From the NCBI GenBank assembly GCA_020630975.1, contig JAHDID010000026.1, positions 17,028-68,144 of the forward strand: 51,117 nucleotides of DNA. Reading direction: 5' to 3'. The DNA comes from Verrucomicrobiota bacterium. GTDB lineage: Bacteria; Verrucomicrobiota; Verrucomicrobiia; Verrucomicrobiales; DEV007. A model generated the notes under the pieces. It was not told the DNA's origin. It worked only from the letters and a program-made list of their open reading frames with translations, and did no database searches. The position numbers were made by a program, and so were the translations under genes. Shown piece by piece: positions 32,975-42,527 of this stretch (within the stretch, counting starts at the first letter, position 1; the number at the start of each line of letters is the position of its first letter).

Positions 32975-35134
32975 ATGAAAATCCTCGATATGGATATAGG
33001 TCTTCAGAACCTAGCCCGACCTTGCGCCCTTCTCGCTTTGTCTGCTTCGATGCTCGTTCCGCACACATCGAGGCTGTCTGCAGCCGAGCAACCGATCAGC
33101 CAAACACAGGCAGATCTTTCATCTATGGCCGAGACTTCTCTCGATTTTTTCCGAGAGCTGCAGCTCGATATGCTGCGCTCGCAGGCCATCTCCAACTCTT
33201 GCCGCAAGCGTATGGGTGAGCTGCAGCTGCTCCACGCTCGAGGCCATGCCTCGCCACAGAGTGTCCGCTGGATGGAAAAGTACCAGCGCCAGAGCGACGC
33301 CAACGCTGCTCATCTAAACCAAGCCTGTAACTTTCTGGAAAACAACATCGAAGGCGTCTGGCGCCGCTGGCACCAACTGTGGCCAACCACTAGCCAAGAG
33401 TCGATCATCGAGGTCCCCGGCGTCTCGTTCAACGTCGGTGGCCACATGCTCTTCGGTATGGAGGCGCACATCTCGCCAGCCGTGCTACAGCACAGCCGCG
33501 AGTACCTACTGGCACAGCTAGACCAAAGCACAGAACTACGCCAGGCACAGAGTCAACTCAGAGAGGCTCGCCAATTCGCCGAAAAGCTTAAGAGCCTACA
33601 ATACCCACGCAAAACCGACATCGGTCACCTTAATAGCAAGGTCTTTGAGGCGGCCTACCAGATCGAGCAAAATCGCATCGATTACTACCGCCTACGTCGA
33701 GATCTCTCACGCATCGACAATGTGCTAAAACACCACGAAACCGGCTCTCAGCCACAGATGCCATGGCTCTCCTCGACTATCGCAGGTCTGGGCGGCGGCT
33801 GGCGTCAGCCTCTACCTCTGGATCCCTATTTCATCGGAGAGACTCTACCACTGGCACTCGCCAAAGCGCAGAGTACTTCCGCCCTGCAGGTAGCGCGTAT
33901 CAAAACTGCTCTGGCCAAAGACCGAGTCGACGCCATGAAGGAACTCAAGCGCCGTGGCTCGGCTAGCGACGTGAGCGTACGTCAGGCAGAGCGCGATCTA
34001 TCCATCGCCTACCAGGAGTATCACATCGCTCATCAGGAGCTAGATATCGCTCGCAGCGAGCTAGTCATGCTGCAGGAATTCTGCGGAATCAGCAATGCAG
34101 ACTTGGAGGAAATGGCCAAGCATGCCAATCAACTGGTCTGGGATATTTCCATCCCTAGCTTTGTGCTCGATTGCCGCAGCGATCCAGCTGCCTTCTGCGG
34201 AGCCACTCGCACCTACGTGGAGCTGGTCCAGGCTCAGGCCGATATGGAGGTGACCGCTATCGAGTGCCAATACCGCCGCGATATCCAGCAGCGTCTCTCG
34301 GGTAAAAAGTACCTGCGCGAGGCCGAGCTACGCGAAGCCACTTTTCTAGTAGAAGCGACCAAGGCAGCGCACCAGCAAGCCAAGGAGCTCGAGTGGCAAA
34401 AACGACTCGAACTACGCCAGTGGTCTGTGGTCCATAGAAAACTCGCCGAAGCCCGCCGAGATAATTCCAGCAACTTCGTCTACGGTATTTACACACCCAC
34501 CACTCAGGTGAGCCAGATGATCGCCGATAAGCGAGCCAACCTAGCGCATCTACAGTGCCAGAAATATGGCATGATCCACTCCCACCAGCGCCACGTGTAC
34601 TCCAAGATCGTCGAGCTACTGCCCACAGGCGGCACCTTCGCCTATGAGGCCCAGCGCTCAGGGCTGCAGTATGACTACACACAGGGCATGCTAAACTCCA
34701 AAGCTCAGGAGCAGCGCCAAGCTCAAGACACCACACTACTTGTGGGCATGATCCGCCGCGACAACACGGGCTACAGTGGTATCCTACAAAATCTGGGCGA
34801 GCTAAAGCCACACACTAAGAGCAAAATGCTCGACCTGCTGGCTGTCCGCGAAATGCCTCACCTAGGTACACTACACGCGCTACAGGCCAGAGTACGCCAA
34901 GCGACTGCCAGAGCTACCGAAGAACACCGCTTGCTCGCCCACGGCCACACCTCTCCAGCCGCAGTCGCTAGAGCCGACCACCGCACCGAGGTAGCCACTA
35001 TCAATCTCCAAGGCGCGCTGCAGCAGCGCGCAGTCGGCACAGCTGCCGCCAATATGCTGGACGAAGTCGATCGAGCCAATCCACACACACCACGCAAGCT
35101 GATGATCGAGCCGATCATGGTGAAGCTCGAGTGA
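32975..35134 (+). CDS. Exported alpha-helical (TolC-reminiscent) protein, unknown
   Basis: A 719-residue protein with a signal peptide (hydrophobic 17-29; a start at the second ATG, 32990, is also possible). Almost all of it is helical and rich in Gln, Glu, Arg and Ala, with long coiled-coil-like stretches. Three segments repeat the pattern R/H-G-x-x-S-x-x-x-V-x-x-A/W (about 85-100, 323-340 and 652-672), and a fourth looser one is near 440. This pattern occurs at helical hairpin tips of TolC-type outer membrane factors, but the TolC beta-barrel layout is not evident and the protein is longer. It diverges from the GH86 gene. Function unknown. Confidence 0.65.
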   Translation: MKILDMDIGLQNLARPCALLALSASMLVPHTSRLSAAEQPISQTQADLSSMAETSLDFFRELQLDMLRSQAISNSCRKRMGELQLLHARGHASPQSVRWMEKYQRQSDANAAHLNQACNFLENNIEGVWRRWHQLWPTTSQESIIEVPGVSFNVGGHMLFGMEAHISPAVLQHSREYLLAQLDQSTELRQAQSQLREARQFAEKLKSLQYPRKTDIGHLNSKVFEAAYQIEQNRIDYYRLRRDLSRIDNVLKHHETGSQPQMPWLSSTIAGLGGGWRQPLPLDPYFIGETLPLALAKAQSTSALQVARIKTALAKDRVDAMKELKRRGSASDVSVRQAERDLSIAYQEYHIAHQELDIARSELVMLQEFCGISNADLEEMAKHANQLVWDISIPSFVLDCRSDPAAFCGATRTYVELVQAQADMEVTAIECQYRRDIQQRLSGKKYLREAELREATFLVEATKAAHQQAKELEWQKRLELRQWSVVHRKLAEARRDNSSNFVYGIYTPTTQVSQMIADKRANLAHLQCQKYGMIHSHQRHVYSKIVELLPTGGTFAYEAQRSGLQYDYTQGMLNSKAQEQRQAQDTTLLVGMIRRDNTGYSGILQNLGELKPHTKSKMLDLLAVREMPHLGTLHALQARVRQATARATEEHRLLAHGHTSPAAVARADHRTEVATINLQGALQQRAVGTAAANMLDEVDRANPHTPRKLMIEPIMVKLE

Positions 35135-35147
35135 TCTTAGCGATTGC

Positions 35148-35738
35148 CTACTCAGCCGCCAAAGCCAGCAACTGCTTCTTGCGACACGTGAGTAAAATGA
35201 TGAGTAGTGTTATGGCGATCAGGGCGATCACAGCAAAGATCGCCAACCCCATCAACACCACCCGAAAACTGTCAACCACACTCATCTCCGAGACGCCGAG
35301 CACCACAGGCGAGTCCAACCCATCGATGGCGATCGTCACCGACTCCTGTGCCGCCTGCACCTGAAAAGTCCCTGCTAAAAAAGCCGCTTCATTGCCGAAG
35401 TTTTTCTCTCCCGTCACCCAATCACCCACCGGCAGACGCTCCCCTGAACTGACCAGAGTCACCATCAGCCTCACACCGCTAGGCAGTGTCTCGAGATCGT
35501 CGGCTCCAGCCAGTCGATACTCTTGCCCCTCGTGCACCGCATCCTTGTAGAGCCATAGGCTATACTGGCCAGGCTCGCCCAGCTGCACAGTCGCCTTTGG
35601 CGGCACCACCACCCGCTCCATATCCCGATAGGCCTCGGGCATCGCCGCGAAAAAGAAGACAACACTAGCGATGACGCCAATCAAAAGAACCAGAGCAGGA
35701 AGACCGAGACAGATGAGAAGGGAAAAAGGACGCTTCAT
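35148..35738 (-). CDS. Two-helix membrane protein, unknown
   Basis: About 196 residues from the ATG at 35738, chosen because MKRP directly precedes the first hydrophobic span (about 8-32); a longer reading would start at 35774. An extracytoplasmic beta-type domain (about 45-150) follows, containing LGEPGQYSLWLYKD, and then a second span (about 160-182) and a short basic tail. The layout resembles the DUF3592-type architecture but the sequence does not. It is downstream of the symporter gene on the same strand. Confidence 0.6.
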   Translation of the reverse strand: MKRPFSLLICLGLPALVLLIGVIASVVFFFAAMPEAYRDMERVVVPPKATVQLGEPGQYSLWLYKDAVHEGQEYRLAGADDLETLPSGVRLMVTLVSSGERLPVGDWVTGEKNFGNEAAFLAGTFQVQAAQESVTIAIDGLDSPVVLGVSEMSVVDSFRVVLMGLAIFAVIALIAITLLIILLTCRKKQLLALAAE

Positions 35739-35863
35739 AGACAGGTTTGAACCAAAGGCTTGAGACAGTGCCAAAAACTATCCGCTCAAACAAGCGAAAA
35801 TGACTTTTCATAACAAGTCAATACGGCTGAGCGCAGTCGAACCACCATATTCTCAAATCCCTC

Positions 35864-37564
35864 CTAGGCAGACTCGGCCTCAAGTTTCCCCAGACTCTTC
35901 CCAGCAATGCGCTCCATCACCAGACAAGCCGTCTGATCACCCGTCACATTGATCGTGGTGCGACACATATCGAGCAATCGATCGACACCGATGATCATAC
36001 CGATACCCGCAGCTGGCACCCCCGCACTCTCGAGGATACCCGCTAGCACCACGATACCGACACCCGGCGTACCAGGAGTACCGATGGAAGCCATAATAGC
36101 CGTCACCAAAATCAGCCCCACCGCTGCTATCGTCACCGGCATGCCATAGACCTGCAGCAGGAAAATCGCCGCCACAGCTTGGTAGAGCGCCGTGCCATCC
36201 ATATTGATCGTAGCACCGAGAGGAATCGTGAATCGCACAATCGCAGGGTGCACCTTGTTTTTCTCCGCTGCGGTCTCCAGACTGCTAGGCATGACAGCTG
36301 CCGATGATGATGTGGAGAAAGCCAGCATCTGCAGCGGGTAGATGTTCTTGTAAAATTCGAAGGGATTTCTCCGCCCAATGATCTTCACCACCAGCGCATA
36401 GAACACCAACAAACACACTAGGCCGAGGATAACCGTACCTGCATATCCCGCCAGACTGATCAAGGCACTCAGCCCCACCTCGGCCGTGATATCGGCCATC
36501 AACCCAAACACACCGATCGGTGCTAGATACATCGCCCAGCGCACCACTGTCATACAGATCTCCAGCAAAAACTCGAACCAACTCAACAACTGAGTCGCCT
36601 GCGTCTGCCACTGACCGCCCTGCCGCAGCAGCAATATGACCGTACCGAACAGCGCCGCAAACAGCACCACCTCCAGAGTATTACCGATCGACAGCGAGCG
36701 GAATGGGTTCTTGGGCAGAAACTCCTGAAACTTCTGACGAAAATTCTGCTCATCAGCCTCGATCTCTGGCCCTTGGCTCCCTGCCATCTGCGCCTCTTTA
36801 AATTCCGCCGGCATCGCCTTGCCTGGAGCGAACGCCACTGCCAGCCCACTGCCGATAGATACAGAAACAATGGTGGTGCAGAGGAAATAAATCAGGATAC
36901 CTCCGCCAATCTTCTTCACCGTCTCGAGATCTTCGTTACCAGCGATCCCGACGAACACCGCGATAAATACGAGCGGAATGACGATCGTCTTGATCAAACC
37001 CAAAAACAGATCTCCAGCTAGGGCGAGTATACGAGCAATGGTCAGCCCTTTGCCGGACTGAATTCGATCATTAGACCATTTAGAAAGTTTCAGCTCAGAG
37101 GCTGCGATACGGCCCTCTTCGGACAACTCCGGCGCACGCCTTATGGCATCGATCTCGGCCCGCCCGACCTTGCCATCGCTGTCCGCATATTTTTTTAAAA
37201 TCTCGACACCGTCTTTCTCCGCCAAGAGAAACGCCATCATCGGATTAGGATCCTTGGCCATCTTCACCACAGCGGTCTCCTGCATCGGCGTGAGCGCGCC
37301 ACCGATATTGCGTGCCAGCTCGCGTAGTTCTTTTGCCCCGATGCCCCCATCGCCGTCCGTATCAGCAGCCTGGATCTGTGCCGATGATAAGCCAACGGCT
37401 TCTAGGCGCTCGCTGATACTTTGCACCGCCTCATCTCCGGTCGTATGCACGGGGCGATCCCACTGGTGAAGCGCCATGCCTAGGCCGATGCCTAGGACCA
37501 TTGCGATTAGGATTTTGGTGGCCAGATTCATATCTGACCATTTGCTGATGAGAGGTAGTGCCAT
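35864..37564 (-). CDS. Dicarboxylate/amino acid:cation symporter with an inserted EF-hand domain
   Basis: Secondary transporter of the DAACS family (GltP/DctA type), 566 residues against the usual 400-450. The extra length is a soluble insert (about 36-165) between the first and second membrane spans. It contains a perfect EF-hand loop D68-T-D-G-D-G-G-I-G-A-K-E79 and a degenerate one at 126-137 in which position 1 is Tyr instead of Asp. The transport core is intact: a serine-rich STSSSAAVMPSS re-entrant loop, the NMDGTALYQ block, and an IGTPGTPGVG loop near the C-terminus. It should import dicarboxylates, glutamate or aspartate with Na+ or H+. Ca2+ control through the insert is inference. Confidence 0.9.
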   Translation of the reverse strand: MALPLISKWSDMNLATKILIAMVLGIGLGMALHQWDRPVHTTGDEAVQSISERLEAVGLSSAQIQAADTDGDGGIGAKELRELARNIGGALTPMQETAVVKMAKDPNPMMAFLLAEKDGVEILKKYADSDGKVGRAEIDAIRRAPELSEEGRIAASELKLSKWSNDRIQSGKGLTIARILALAGDLFLGLIKTIVIPLVFIAVFVGIAGNEDLETVKKIGGGILIYFLCTTIVSVSIGSGLAVAFAPGKAMPAEFKEAQMAGSQGPEIEADEQNFRQKFQEFLPKNPFRSLSIGNTLEVVLFAALFGTVILLLRQGGQWQTQATQLLSWFEFLLEICMTVVRWAMYLAPIGVFGLMADITAEVGLSALISLAGYAGTVILGLVCLLVFYALVVKIIGRRNPFEFYKNIYPLQMLAFSTSSSAAVMPSSLETAAEKNKVHPAIVRFTIPLGATINMDGTALYQAVAAIFLLQVYGMPVTIAAVGLILVTAIMASIGTPGTPGVGIVVLAGILESAGVPAAGIGMIIGVDRLLDMCRTTINVTGDQTACLVMERIAGKSLGKLEAESA

Positions 37565-37728
37565 GGTGGTGGAATGTCGGATGTGAGAACAATGGGAAAG
37601 ATCGAAAACGACCGCTTATCAGCAGAACATGCTGAGCCAAAACGGTCAAGCCAGCTGCCCAACAATCCATGATGTAAAAATTATATTTTTTACTTCAATT
37701 ATTCGGATTGTTAACGTATCTTAACGAA

Positions 37729-38895
37729 ATGGCGGTCCACTCGGATATCCCTCAGTCTATAGCTCAGCTCTACCACACTCCCCAACCTTTCGGAGCTCAC
37801 CCTGCCTGGCAGCACATCCAGGACAAACGCAGCTACGAAGCTGTGAATGTAATGGCGGGCCTACTCGAAAGACATCCCACAGACGAAGCTACTATCTTAC
37901 TCGCAGCCCTCAGCCTGCAGCACGCGCGCAACTACGCGACTAGTCGCACCGTCCTAGCACCGATCTTGAAGAAGGATCACAGCTGCGCCAAGGAGCTCTA
38001 CATCGAGGCACTACTCAGCGAAGGGCACTGGCGAGAAGCCGCAAGACTCGCTGGCGCTGGCACACTGCCAGCCAATATAGAAGAGCTATCGGGTAAGCCA
38101 CTACTCTTCGACGCTCGTCGCGATGTCTCGACTGTGCTTTTCTACTCTCGGTTTTTCCGCGACTTAAAGTTCATCAATCCCAGATCAGCTGGTGTCATCT
38201 GCCAGCCTGAGATGGTCGACATGCTGCGTACCATCCGGCAGCTAACTCGAGTGAATATCGACATCGCAGTTTTCGATCAAGACGCCATCTTGCTGCCGAT
38301 CGAGACTCTGCCCTTGCTATCTGGCCGATCACTCTCCGAGCTCAACCCTGAGCGGCCTGATCGGCCTTGCTTCGCCCCATCCCGCCAAAGAAGTGCGATC
38401 AATCGCGCAAGATTCGAAGGCAAGGGTCCGACACTCGGTATGAACTGGCGCGATGCCGAAGGACGCTCCCCTCTCAACCCTACGCAGTTGGAACAACTTT
38501 TTGCTCGGGCCTGCCAGCTCGGCTATCACCCCGTCATCACCCTGCCAGAGCTCACTCCCACCGAGGAGGCTATCTGCAATCGCTACCAGGCTAGCCGCAC
38601 ACCGTGGTCAGACCTCAATAGCACCAGCAGACTGCGCGATTGGATCGCTTCGCTCGATAGCCTGATCACCGTCGATGGCCCGCAGGCACACCTGGCTAGC
38701 ATCCTCAGCAAGCCTTGTCACCTGCTGCTCGACTACTCAGCTTCAGGCAGATGGTCCAAGCCCATTCGCGATGCTATCCATCCTCACTGCACCATCCATC
38801 GCCCGAAAGTCGAGCGCGACGAAGAGCAGTGGTTCCTATCTCTGCTCGCCGATCTACCACCGGCGAGCAAGACCATGGAAATGGCGGCCCGCTAG
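37729..38895 (+). CDS. TPR-like protein with a degenerate GT9-type glycosyltransferase domain
   Basis: A 388-residue cytoplasmic protein from the ATG at 37729 (a TTG 21 bases upstream is the alternative). Residues 25-115 form helical hairpins like TPR repeats. The remainder follows the layout of TPR-linked family 9 glycosyltransferases: an FYSRFFRDLKFINPR segment, GPTLGMNWRD at the start of the second half, and SLITVDGPQAHLAS followed by KPCHLLLD near 310-335, parallel to the D-T-x-x-A-H-L-A-G motif. The glycine-rich GExxxGD loop normally opening the domain is absent, so activity is doubtful. Divergent from the symporter gene. Confidence 0.5.
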   Translation: MAVHSDIPQSIAQLYHTPQPFGAHPAWQHIQDKRSYEAVNVMAGLLERHPTDEATILLAALSLQHARNYATSRTVLAPILKKDHSCAKELYIEALLSEGHWREAARLAGAGTLPANIEELSGKPLLFDARRDVSTVLFYSRFFRDLKFINPRSAGVICQPEMVDMLRTIRQLTRVNIDIAVFDQDAILLPIETLPLLSGRSLSELNPERPDRPCFAPSRQRSAINRARFEGKGPTLGMNWRDAEGRSPLNPTQLEQLFARACQLGYHPVITLPELTPTEEAICNRYQASRTPWSDLNSTSRLRDWIASLDSLITVDGPQAHLASILSKPCHLLLDYSASGRWSKPIRDAIHPHCTIHRPKVERDEEQWFLSLLADLPPASKTMEMAAR

Positions 38896-38915
38896 AGCCA
38901 CCTTTGCGATCCGTC

Positions 38916-39668
38916 TTACTGAATACGCTCAGTGATCTTCATCCTCGTGCTGGACAGCACCTTGCCGCTAGCTGAGCTGATGGTCTCGATACGCATCTCA
39001 TCGACCATCCAGACATCGCCAAACTTCTTGCCGTGAAGCACTTCAAACCGACGGATCGGGCGACCGCTCTTGTTGTATCCGAGCATCTTCACTAGACCAC
39101 CGCTATTCTTGTCGATCCAGCAGTCCACAGTCGAGTAGAGCCCCAGATCGTTGGGATTGCGCACGCGCACCTTCCAAATGTCGAGCGTCTTATATTTGCC
39201 CTCTTCGACGATGCGTCCATTCGGCCAGTAGAGAAAGCGCATCGAGAGATCATCATAAGTGGCGTCCGTCCCACGGATCGGCTCCCCAAACTTCTTCGAA
39301 TCGACTGGCTTCAATTCCTGACCAGCGACTCCCTCGAATAACGAGAAATCCTTATTACGAGTATCGAGATAGATCACTTGAGCTGGGTCATTGAAAATGA
39401 AACGAATCGATTCGGGCTTTAGCAAAAGACGAAACGGCACTTTCTTCACCAGTCCCAGACGTAGCTGGCCAGCGAACTCACGGTTGTGCAGCGTGTAGCT
39501 GTAGCGCACCAGCTTCAACACATCGTCCGCAGTCAACTGCTCCATCGTTTTACCGGCGAATGGTGGCGCATCATTAGCAGGTGGCGCTTCCTGGGCGTGC
39601 GTGGATACCACGCCTACGAGCACTGCGGCAGCAGCGACGAATGCAGAGGGGATGGTCTTAAGCTTCAT
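38916..39668 (-). CDS. LolA-like outer membrane lipoprotein-sorting family protein
   Basis: About 250 residues from the ATG at 39668, chosen because MKLK leads straight into a signal peptide (to about THAQ); an upstream start at 39731 would put 21 extra residues in front. The mature part has a half-barrel pattern typical of LolA/LppX-fold proteins: PFRLLLKPESIRFIFND, a long loop, VDCWIDKNSGGLVKMLGY, and RRFEVLHGKKFGDVWMVDEM. It probably binds lipid or lipoprotein in the periplasm. The upstream 136 bases are shared with the divergent thioesterase gene. Confidence 0.65.
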   Translation of the reverse strand: MKLKTIPSAFVAAAAVLVGVVSTHAQEAPPANDAPPFAGKTMEQLTADDVLKLVRYSYTLHNREFAGQLRLGLVKKVPFRLLLKPESIRFIFNDPAQVIYLDTRNKDFSLFEGVAGQELKPVDSKKFGEPIRGTDATYDDLSMRFLYWPNGRIVEEGKYKTLDIWKVRVRNPNDLGLYSTVDCWIDKNSGGLVKMLGYNKSGRPIRRFEVLHGKKFGDVWMVDEMRIETISSASGKVLSSTRMKITERIQ

Positions 39669-39804
39669 AAAAGATGGTTGTGTGCGGAAAAATATAATGA
39701 TTACAATGAGACTCCTAGGAGCGGCAAACATTCAAATTTATAACTGAGATGTCAAACCTTTCTTAAGAATTGAGATCTGCTGTGAAATCAGCGATCTATG
39801 GTTC

Positions 39805-40143
39805 ATGGAGAGTCACCGACTAGTACGGCCAGAGCACTTAAATCATTACGGTTTTCTTTTTGGAGGCTACCTGCTGATGTGGGTGGATGAGGTCGCATGG
39901 CTGTCCGCTTCTACAGAGTACCCAGGTCTCCGCTTTGTCACTGTGGGCATGGATGATGTTTCGTTTAAGAAAAGTGTGCGTGAAGGATCGATTCTCCACT
40001 TCCGCTCAGAGCGAGTCCGCCTCGGCACCACCTCAGTCACTTATCACGTGGCTGTATGCTCTGGAGAGCTGGAGATTTTCTCCACCCATGTGACCATGGT
40101 CCGAGTCGACGAAAAAGGCGAAAAAACGCCGATTAAAAGTTAG
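39805..40143 (+). CDS. Acyl-CoA thioesterase, hotdog fold (YciA/BACH type)
   Basis: A 112-residue single hotdog domain. It carries the family signature H-L-N-H-Y-G-F-L-F-G-G near residues 11-21 followed by the catalytic Asp in MWVDEVAW, and the second-strand VGMDDVSFKKSV. Such enzymes hydrolyse acyl-CoA in the cytoplasm. Family members run to 130-160 residues, so this is at the short end, with little after the last strand. It stands alone, 40 bases before the ribokinase gene, and the two may be cotranscribed. Confidence 0.85.
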   Translation: MESHRLVRPEHLNHYGFLFGGYLLMWVDEVAWLSASTEYPGLRFVTVGMDDVSFKKSVREGSILHFRSERVRLGTTSVTYHVAVCSGELEIFSTHVTMVRVDEKGEKTPIKS

Positions 40144-40182
40144 TCAAGAGGCGGAGAAAATCAGTTTCCCTTTAGGCTAGGC

Positions 40183-41169
40183 ATGTGCCACCCTTTGCGC
40201 GTGTCATCGTCTTCATCCAAAGCTAAAGTCGTCGTAGTCGGCTCGCTCAATATTGATCAAGTCTGCCGGGTCGAGGAGCTACCTCATCCCGGTGCGACTG
40301 TGAGGGCTAGCGGTTACCAGACCCATCGGGGTGGCAAGGGCGCCAATCAGGCGATCTCTGCCCAGCGCCAGGGTTGTGAGACACTGTTGATCGGTTCGAT
40401 CGGCGATGACGAAGCCGGACGCAGCTACCGAGAGCACCTGAAAGAGTCCGAGGATATCGATGTGTCCGCCATCTCACTCTCCCCGTTTCCGACTGGTTCC
40501 GCTTTTATCACTGTCGAGGAGGACACGGGAGAAAACACCATCGTCATAGCAGGTGGTGCCAATGACACCCTGTCTCGCAGCGATGTCGCAGAGTGTCGTC
40601 GAGCGATCCAATCTGCCAAGGCACTATTGGCTCAGCTGGAGGTACCCATCACCACTGTGGTCGAGGCGATCCGCCTGGCCAATGAGTGCAAAGTCCCCGT
40701 GGTGCTAAATCCATCGCCGATGTCATTCACATTCCCTTGGGATGATGTGAAGATAGACCACGCTATCGTCAATCATAGTGAAGCCACCGAGCTCCTCGAG
40801 ATCCAACCCGAGCTGACCGATATCGAGTACATCACACAGGAGATCAATGTGCGCAATATCGAGACTTTCATCATCACCCGTGGCAGCGATACCACACTGG
40901 TCTACACCGCTGGGGGCGACTTCTACGAGGTAGAGCCCCTACCTGTGCTGCCGATCGATACTGTGGGCGCAGGCGATGCCTTTGCCGGCTGTTACGCGGC
41001 TCACATCGCCCAAGGCTCAACCGTGGAAGATGCCGTGCGCGCAGCGAATTGTGCAGGCGCTCTGACCACGCTCGGCGGTGGCGCACAGCATCCCGTGCCA
41101 GATCGTGATCGAGTCGAGCAGCACGTGGTGCAGATCCCAAAGCGTCGCCAAGCGCCGCGTCAGGTCTAG
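40183..41169 (+). CDS. rbsK: Ribokinase (PfkB family)
   Basis: ATP-dependent sugar kinase of 328 residues that would phosphorylate ribose at O5. The N-terminal VVVGSLNIDQV and the substrate-binding RGGKGANQA (first PfkB signature) are present, as is the C-terminal DTVGAGDAFAGCYA signature with catalytic base D265. The ribokinase-type NPSPM and VNHSEA blocks are also seen, which favour ribokinase over fructokinase. It is convergent with hipA, only 15 bases apart. No ribose transporter is nearby. Confidence 0.9.
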   Translation: MCHPLRVSSSSSKAKVVVVGSLNIDQVCRVEELPHPGATVRASGYQTHRGGKGANQAISAQRQGCETLLIGSIGDDEAGRSYREHLKESEDIDVSAISLSPFPTGSAFITVEEDTGENTIVIAGGANDTLSRSDVAECRRAIQSAKALLAQLEVPITTVVEAIRLANECKVPVVLNPSPMSFTFPWDDVKIDHAIVNHSEATELLEIQPELTDIEYITQEINVRNIETFIITRGSDTTLVYTAGGDFYEVEPLPVLPIDTVGAGDAFAGCYAAHIAQGSTVEDAVRAANCAGALTTLGGGAQHPVPDRDRVEQHVVQIPKRRQAPRQV

Positions 41170-41184
41170 GCCCAGCCACAGCAG

Positions 41185-42495
41185 TCACTTCCTCGCTGCA
41201 GCTACCGATCGTGCACAGTGCTCAGACCTTCGGCCGATATGCTCAACTAATCGATCCACCACTGGATGATCGATACCCGACTGCTTTACCCGGTCAGCTA
41301 CCAGCTGCAGAGCATCCGGTAACTCGCGGATCATCCGGTCGATCCGATCCAGCAGCTCATCAGGTGACAAGCCATGCGTTTCGGCGAATTCCACCCAGCA
41401 TAACCCTGAGATTTCCTCTACCTTATATCGGCCACCTATCTTCATCGCCATCTTCGATTTCCTCAGGTTGATGCTATCGCTGTAGGGCAAGATACTGATC
41501 ATATCGTAGAGTGGAGCCAGTCGTACTTGCCCCCGCGATGCCAGCATGATGGCGAAATTCTTGGCGTGAGCATCAGTACCCATGATCAGCCAGTTGTAGG
41601 CCATCGCCTCACAAAAGCGCCACACATCCTCCCAGCTCTTGGAGGAGTGATTCTGCAGCACCTCTACGATCTGATCGGCAGAAGGTCCCCCTTCGCTCTG
41701 ATATTTCTGTGTCGGATGCACCGCCAGCGCCTGGCAAAAATCCTCTTGGTGGATACGCAGGACCTGCTCGCTCTCCGGTAGAGTTAGGCGGTCGAAGCGT
41801 TTCACCACGATCACCGGCGTCTCACCTATGTGGTGGATCACGCTGCTGGCTGTCTTGCAGCCTAGCTGCTCAGCCAAGCAGAGGCAGAAATGCTCATTCT
41901 CCGCGAATCCATCATACTCCCCTGTGGTAGGCTTCAGAATGTGAGTGGTCGGCTGACGGCCACTGGGCACCCCCCACAGTTTCCCGGCCTCATCATAGTG
42001 CAAAGCGATCTTGGGCTGAGCTCCAGCTAGACTGAAATAGCCGCTATCTGTAGCCAGCCGTGTCGCACTGTGATCCTTTAGCAGCAAAGCCACCCGCTGC
42101 TCTAGCTCCTGGCTATCTATCCACTGGATACTGCCCCGATTAGAAGGCTCCAGCCACGACTCTAGGCGGTCTGGCTGGACGAACTGGATTGCACCCGCAC
42201 AGTCCTCGCCGACGCGCGACATCATCCGAAACACATTCCTCGGCGACACTCCAAATTTCTTACCCCACGTGCGCAGAGTCGCCTCGTTATCTGGTAGCAA
42301 GCCCCAGAGATAGGCAGAGATCGCCTGGTCACCATGCTGCTCCATGGCTAGAGGCATCGATAGCGATAGCGGATAGGCATGCGCGCTGCTCCGCCAGCTA
42401 GCGTCGTAGCAAAAACTCAACTGATCTCGCTGCCGATCCCACTCGACTGTGCCCACACGAGTGTCCTGATGGTAAGCATAAAGCTGCTCGATCAT
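41185..42495 (-). CDS. hipA: HipA-type toxin kinase
   Basis: Serine/threonine kinase toxin of a type II module, 436 residues, close to E. coli HipA. All landmarks are visible: the N-terminal HipA_N region with LWGLLPDNE, the nucleotide-binding FSLAGAQPKIAL loop, THILKPT with the ATP lysine, RFDR, RIHQEDFCQAL, the catalytic loop TDAHAKN with D308, and the metal-binding APLYDM. HipA in E. coli phosphorylates glutamyl-tRNA synthetase and causes growth arrest; the target here is unknown. It starts 32 bases downstream of hipB, and is transcribed from the operator-rich region at 42825-42926. No inactivating change was seen. Confidence 0.93.
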   Translation of the reverse strand: MIEQLYAYHQDTRVGTVEWDRQRDQLSFCYDASWRSSAHAYPLSLSMPLAMEQHGDQAISAYLWGLLPDNEATLRTWGKKFGVSPRNVFRMMSRVGEDCAGAIQFVQPDRLESWLEPSNRGSIQWIDSQELEQRVALLLKDHSATRLATDSGYFSLAGAQPKIALHYDEAGKLWGVPSGRQPTTHILKPTTGEYDGFAENEHFCLCLAEQLGCKTASSVIHHIGETPVIVVKRFDRLTLPESEQVLRIHQEDFCQALAVHPTQKYQSEGGPSADQIVEVLQNHSSKSWEDVWRFCEAMAYNWLIMGTDAHAKNFAIMLASRGQVRLAPLYDMISILPYSDSINLRKSKMAMKIGGRYKVEEISGLCWVEFAETHGLSPDELLDRIDRMIRELPDALQLVADRVKQSGIDHPVVDRLVEHIGRRSEHCARSVAAARK

Positions 42496-42527
42496 ATCGT
42501 CTCTTATTCCCTTATATCTCCCTGCCC

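Noticed and set aside
32840-32975. Possible replication origin in the AT-rich gap before the helical protein
   Set aside because: AT-rich and containing ATGATTATG-type runs, but no DnaA-box cluster (TTATCCACA) and no replication genes nearby.
34257-34811. Minus-strand open frame of 184 residues opposite the helical protein
   Set aside because: Cys-, Trp- and Arg-rich sequence typical of the opposite strand of Gln/Ala/Arg-rich coding sequence; no start signal.
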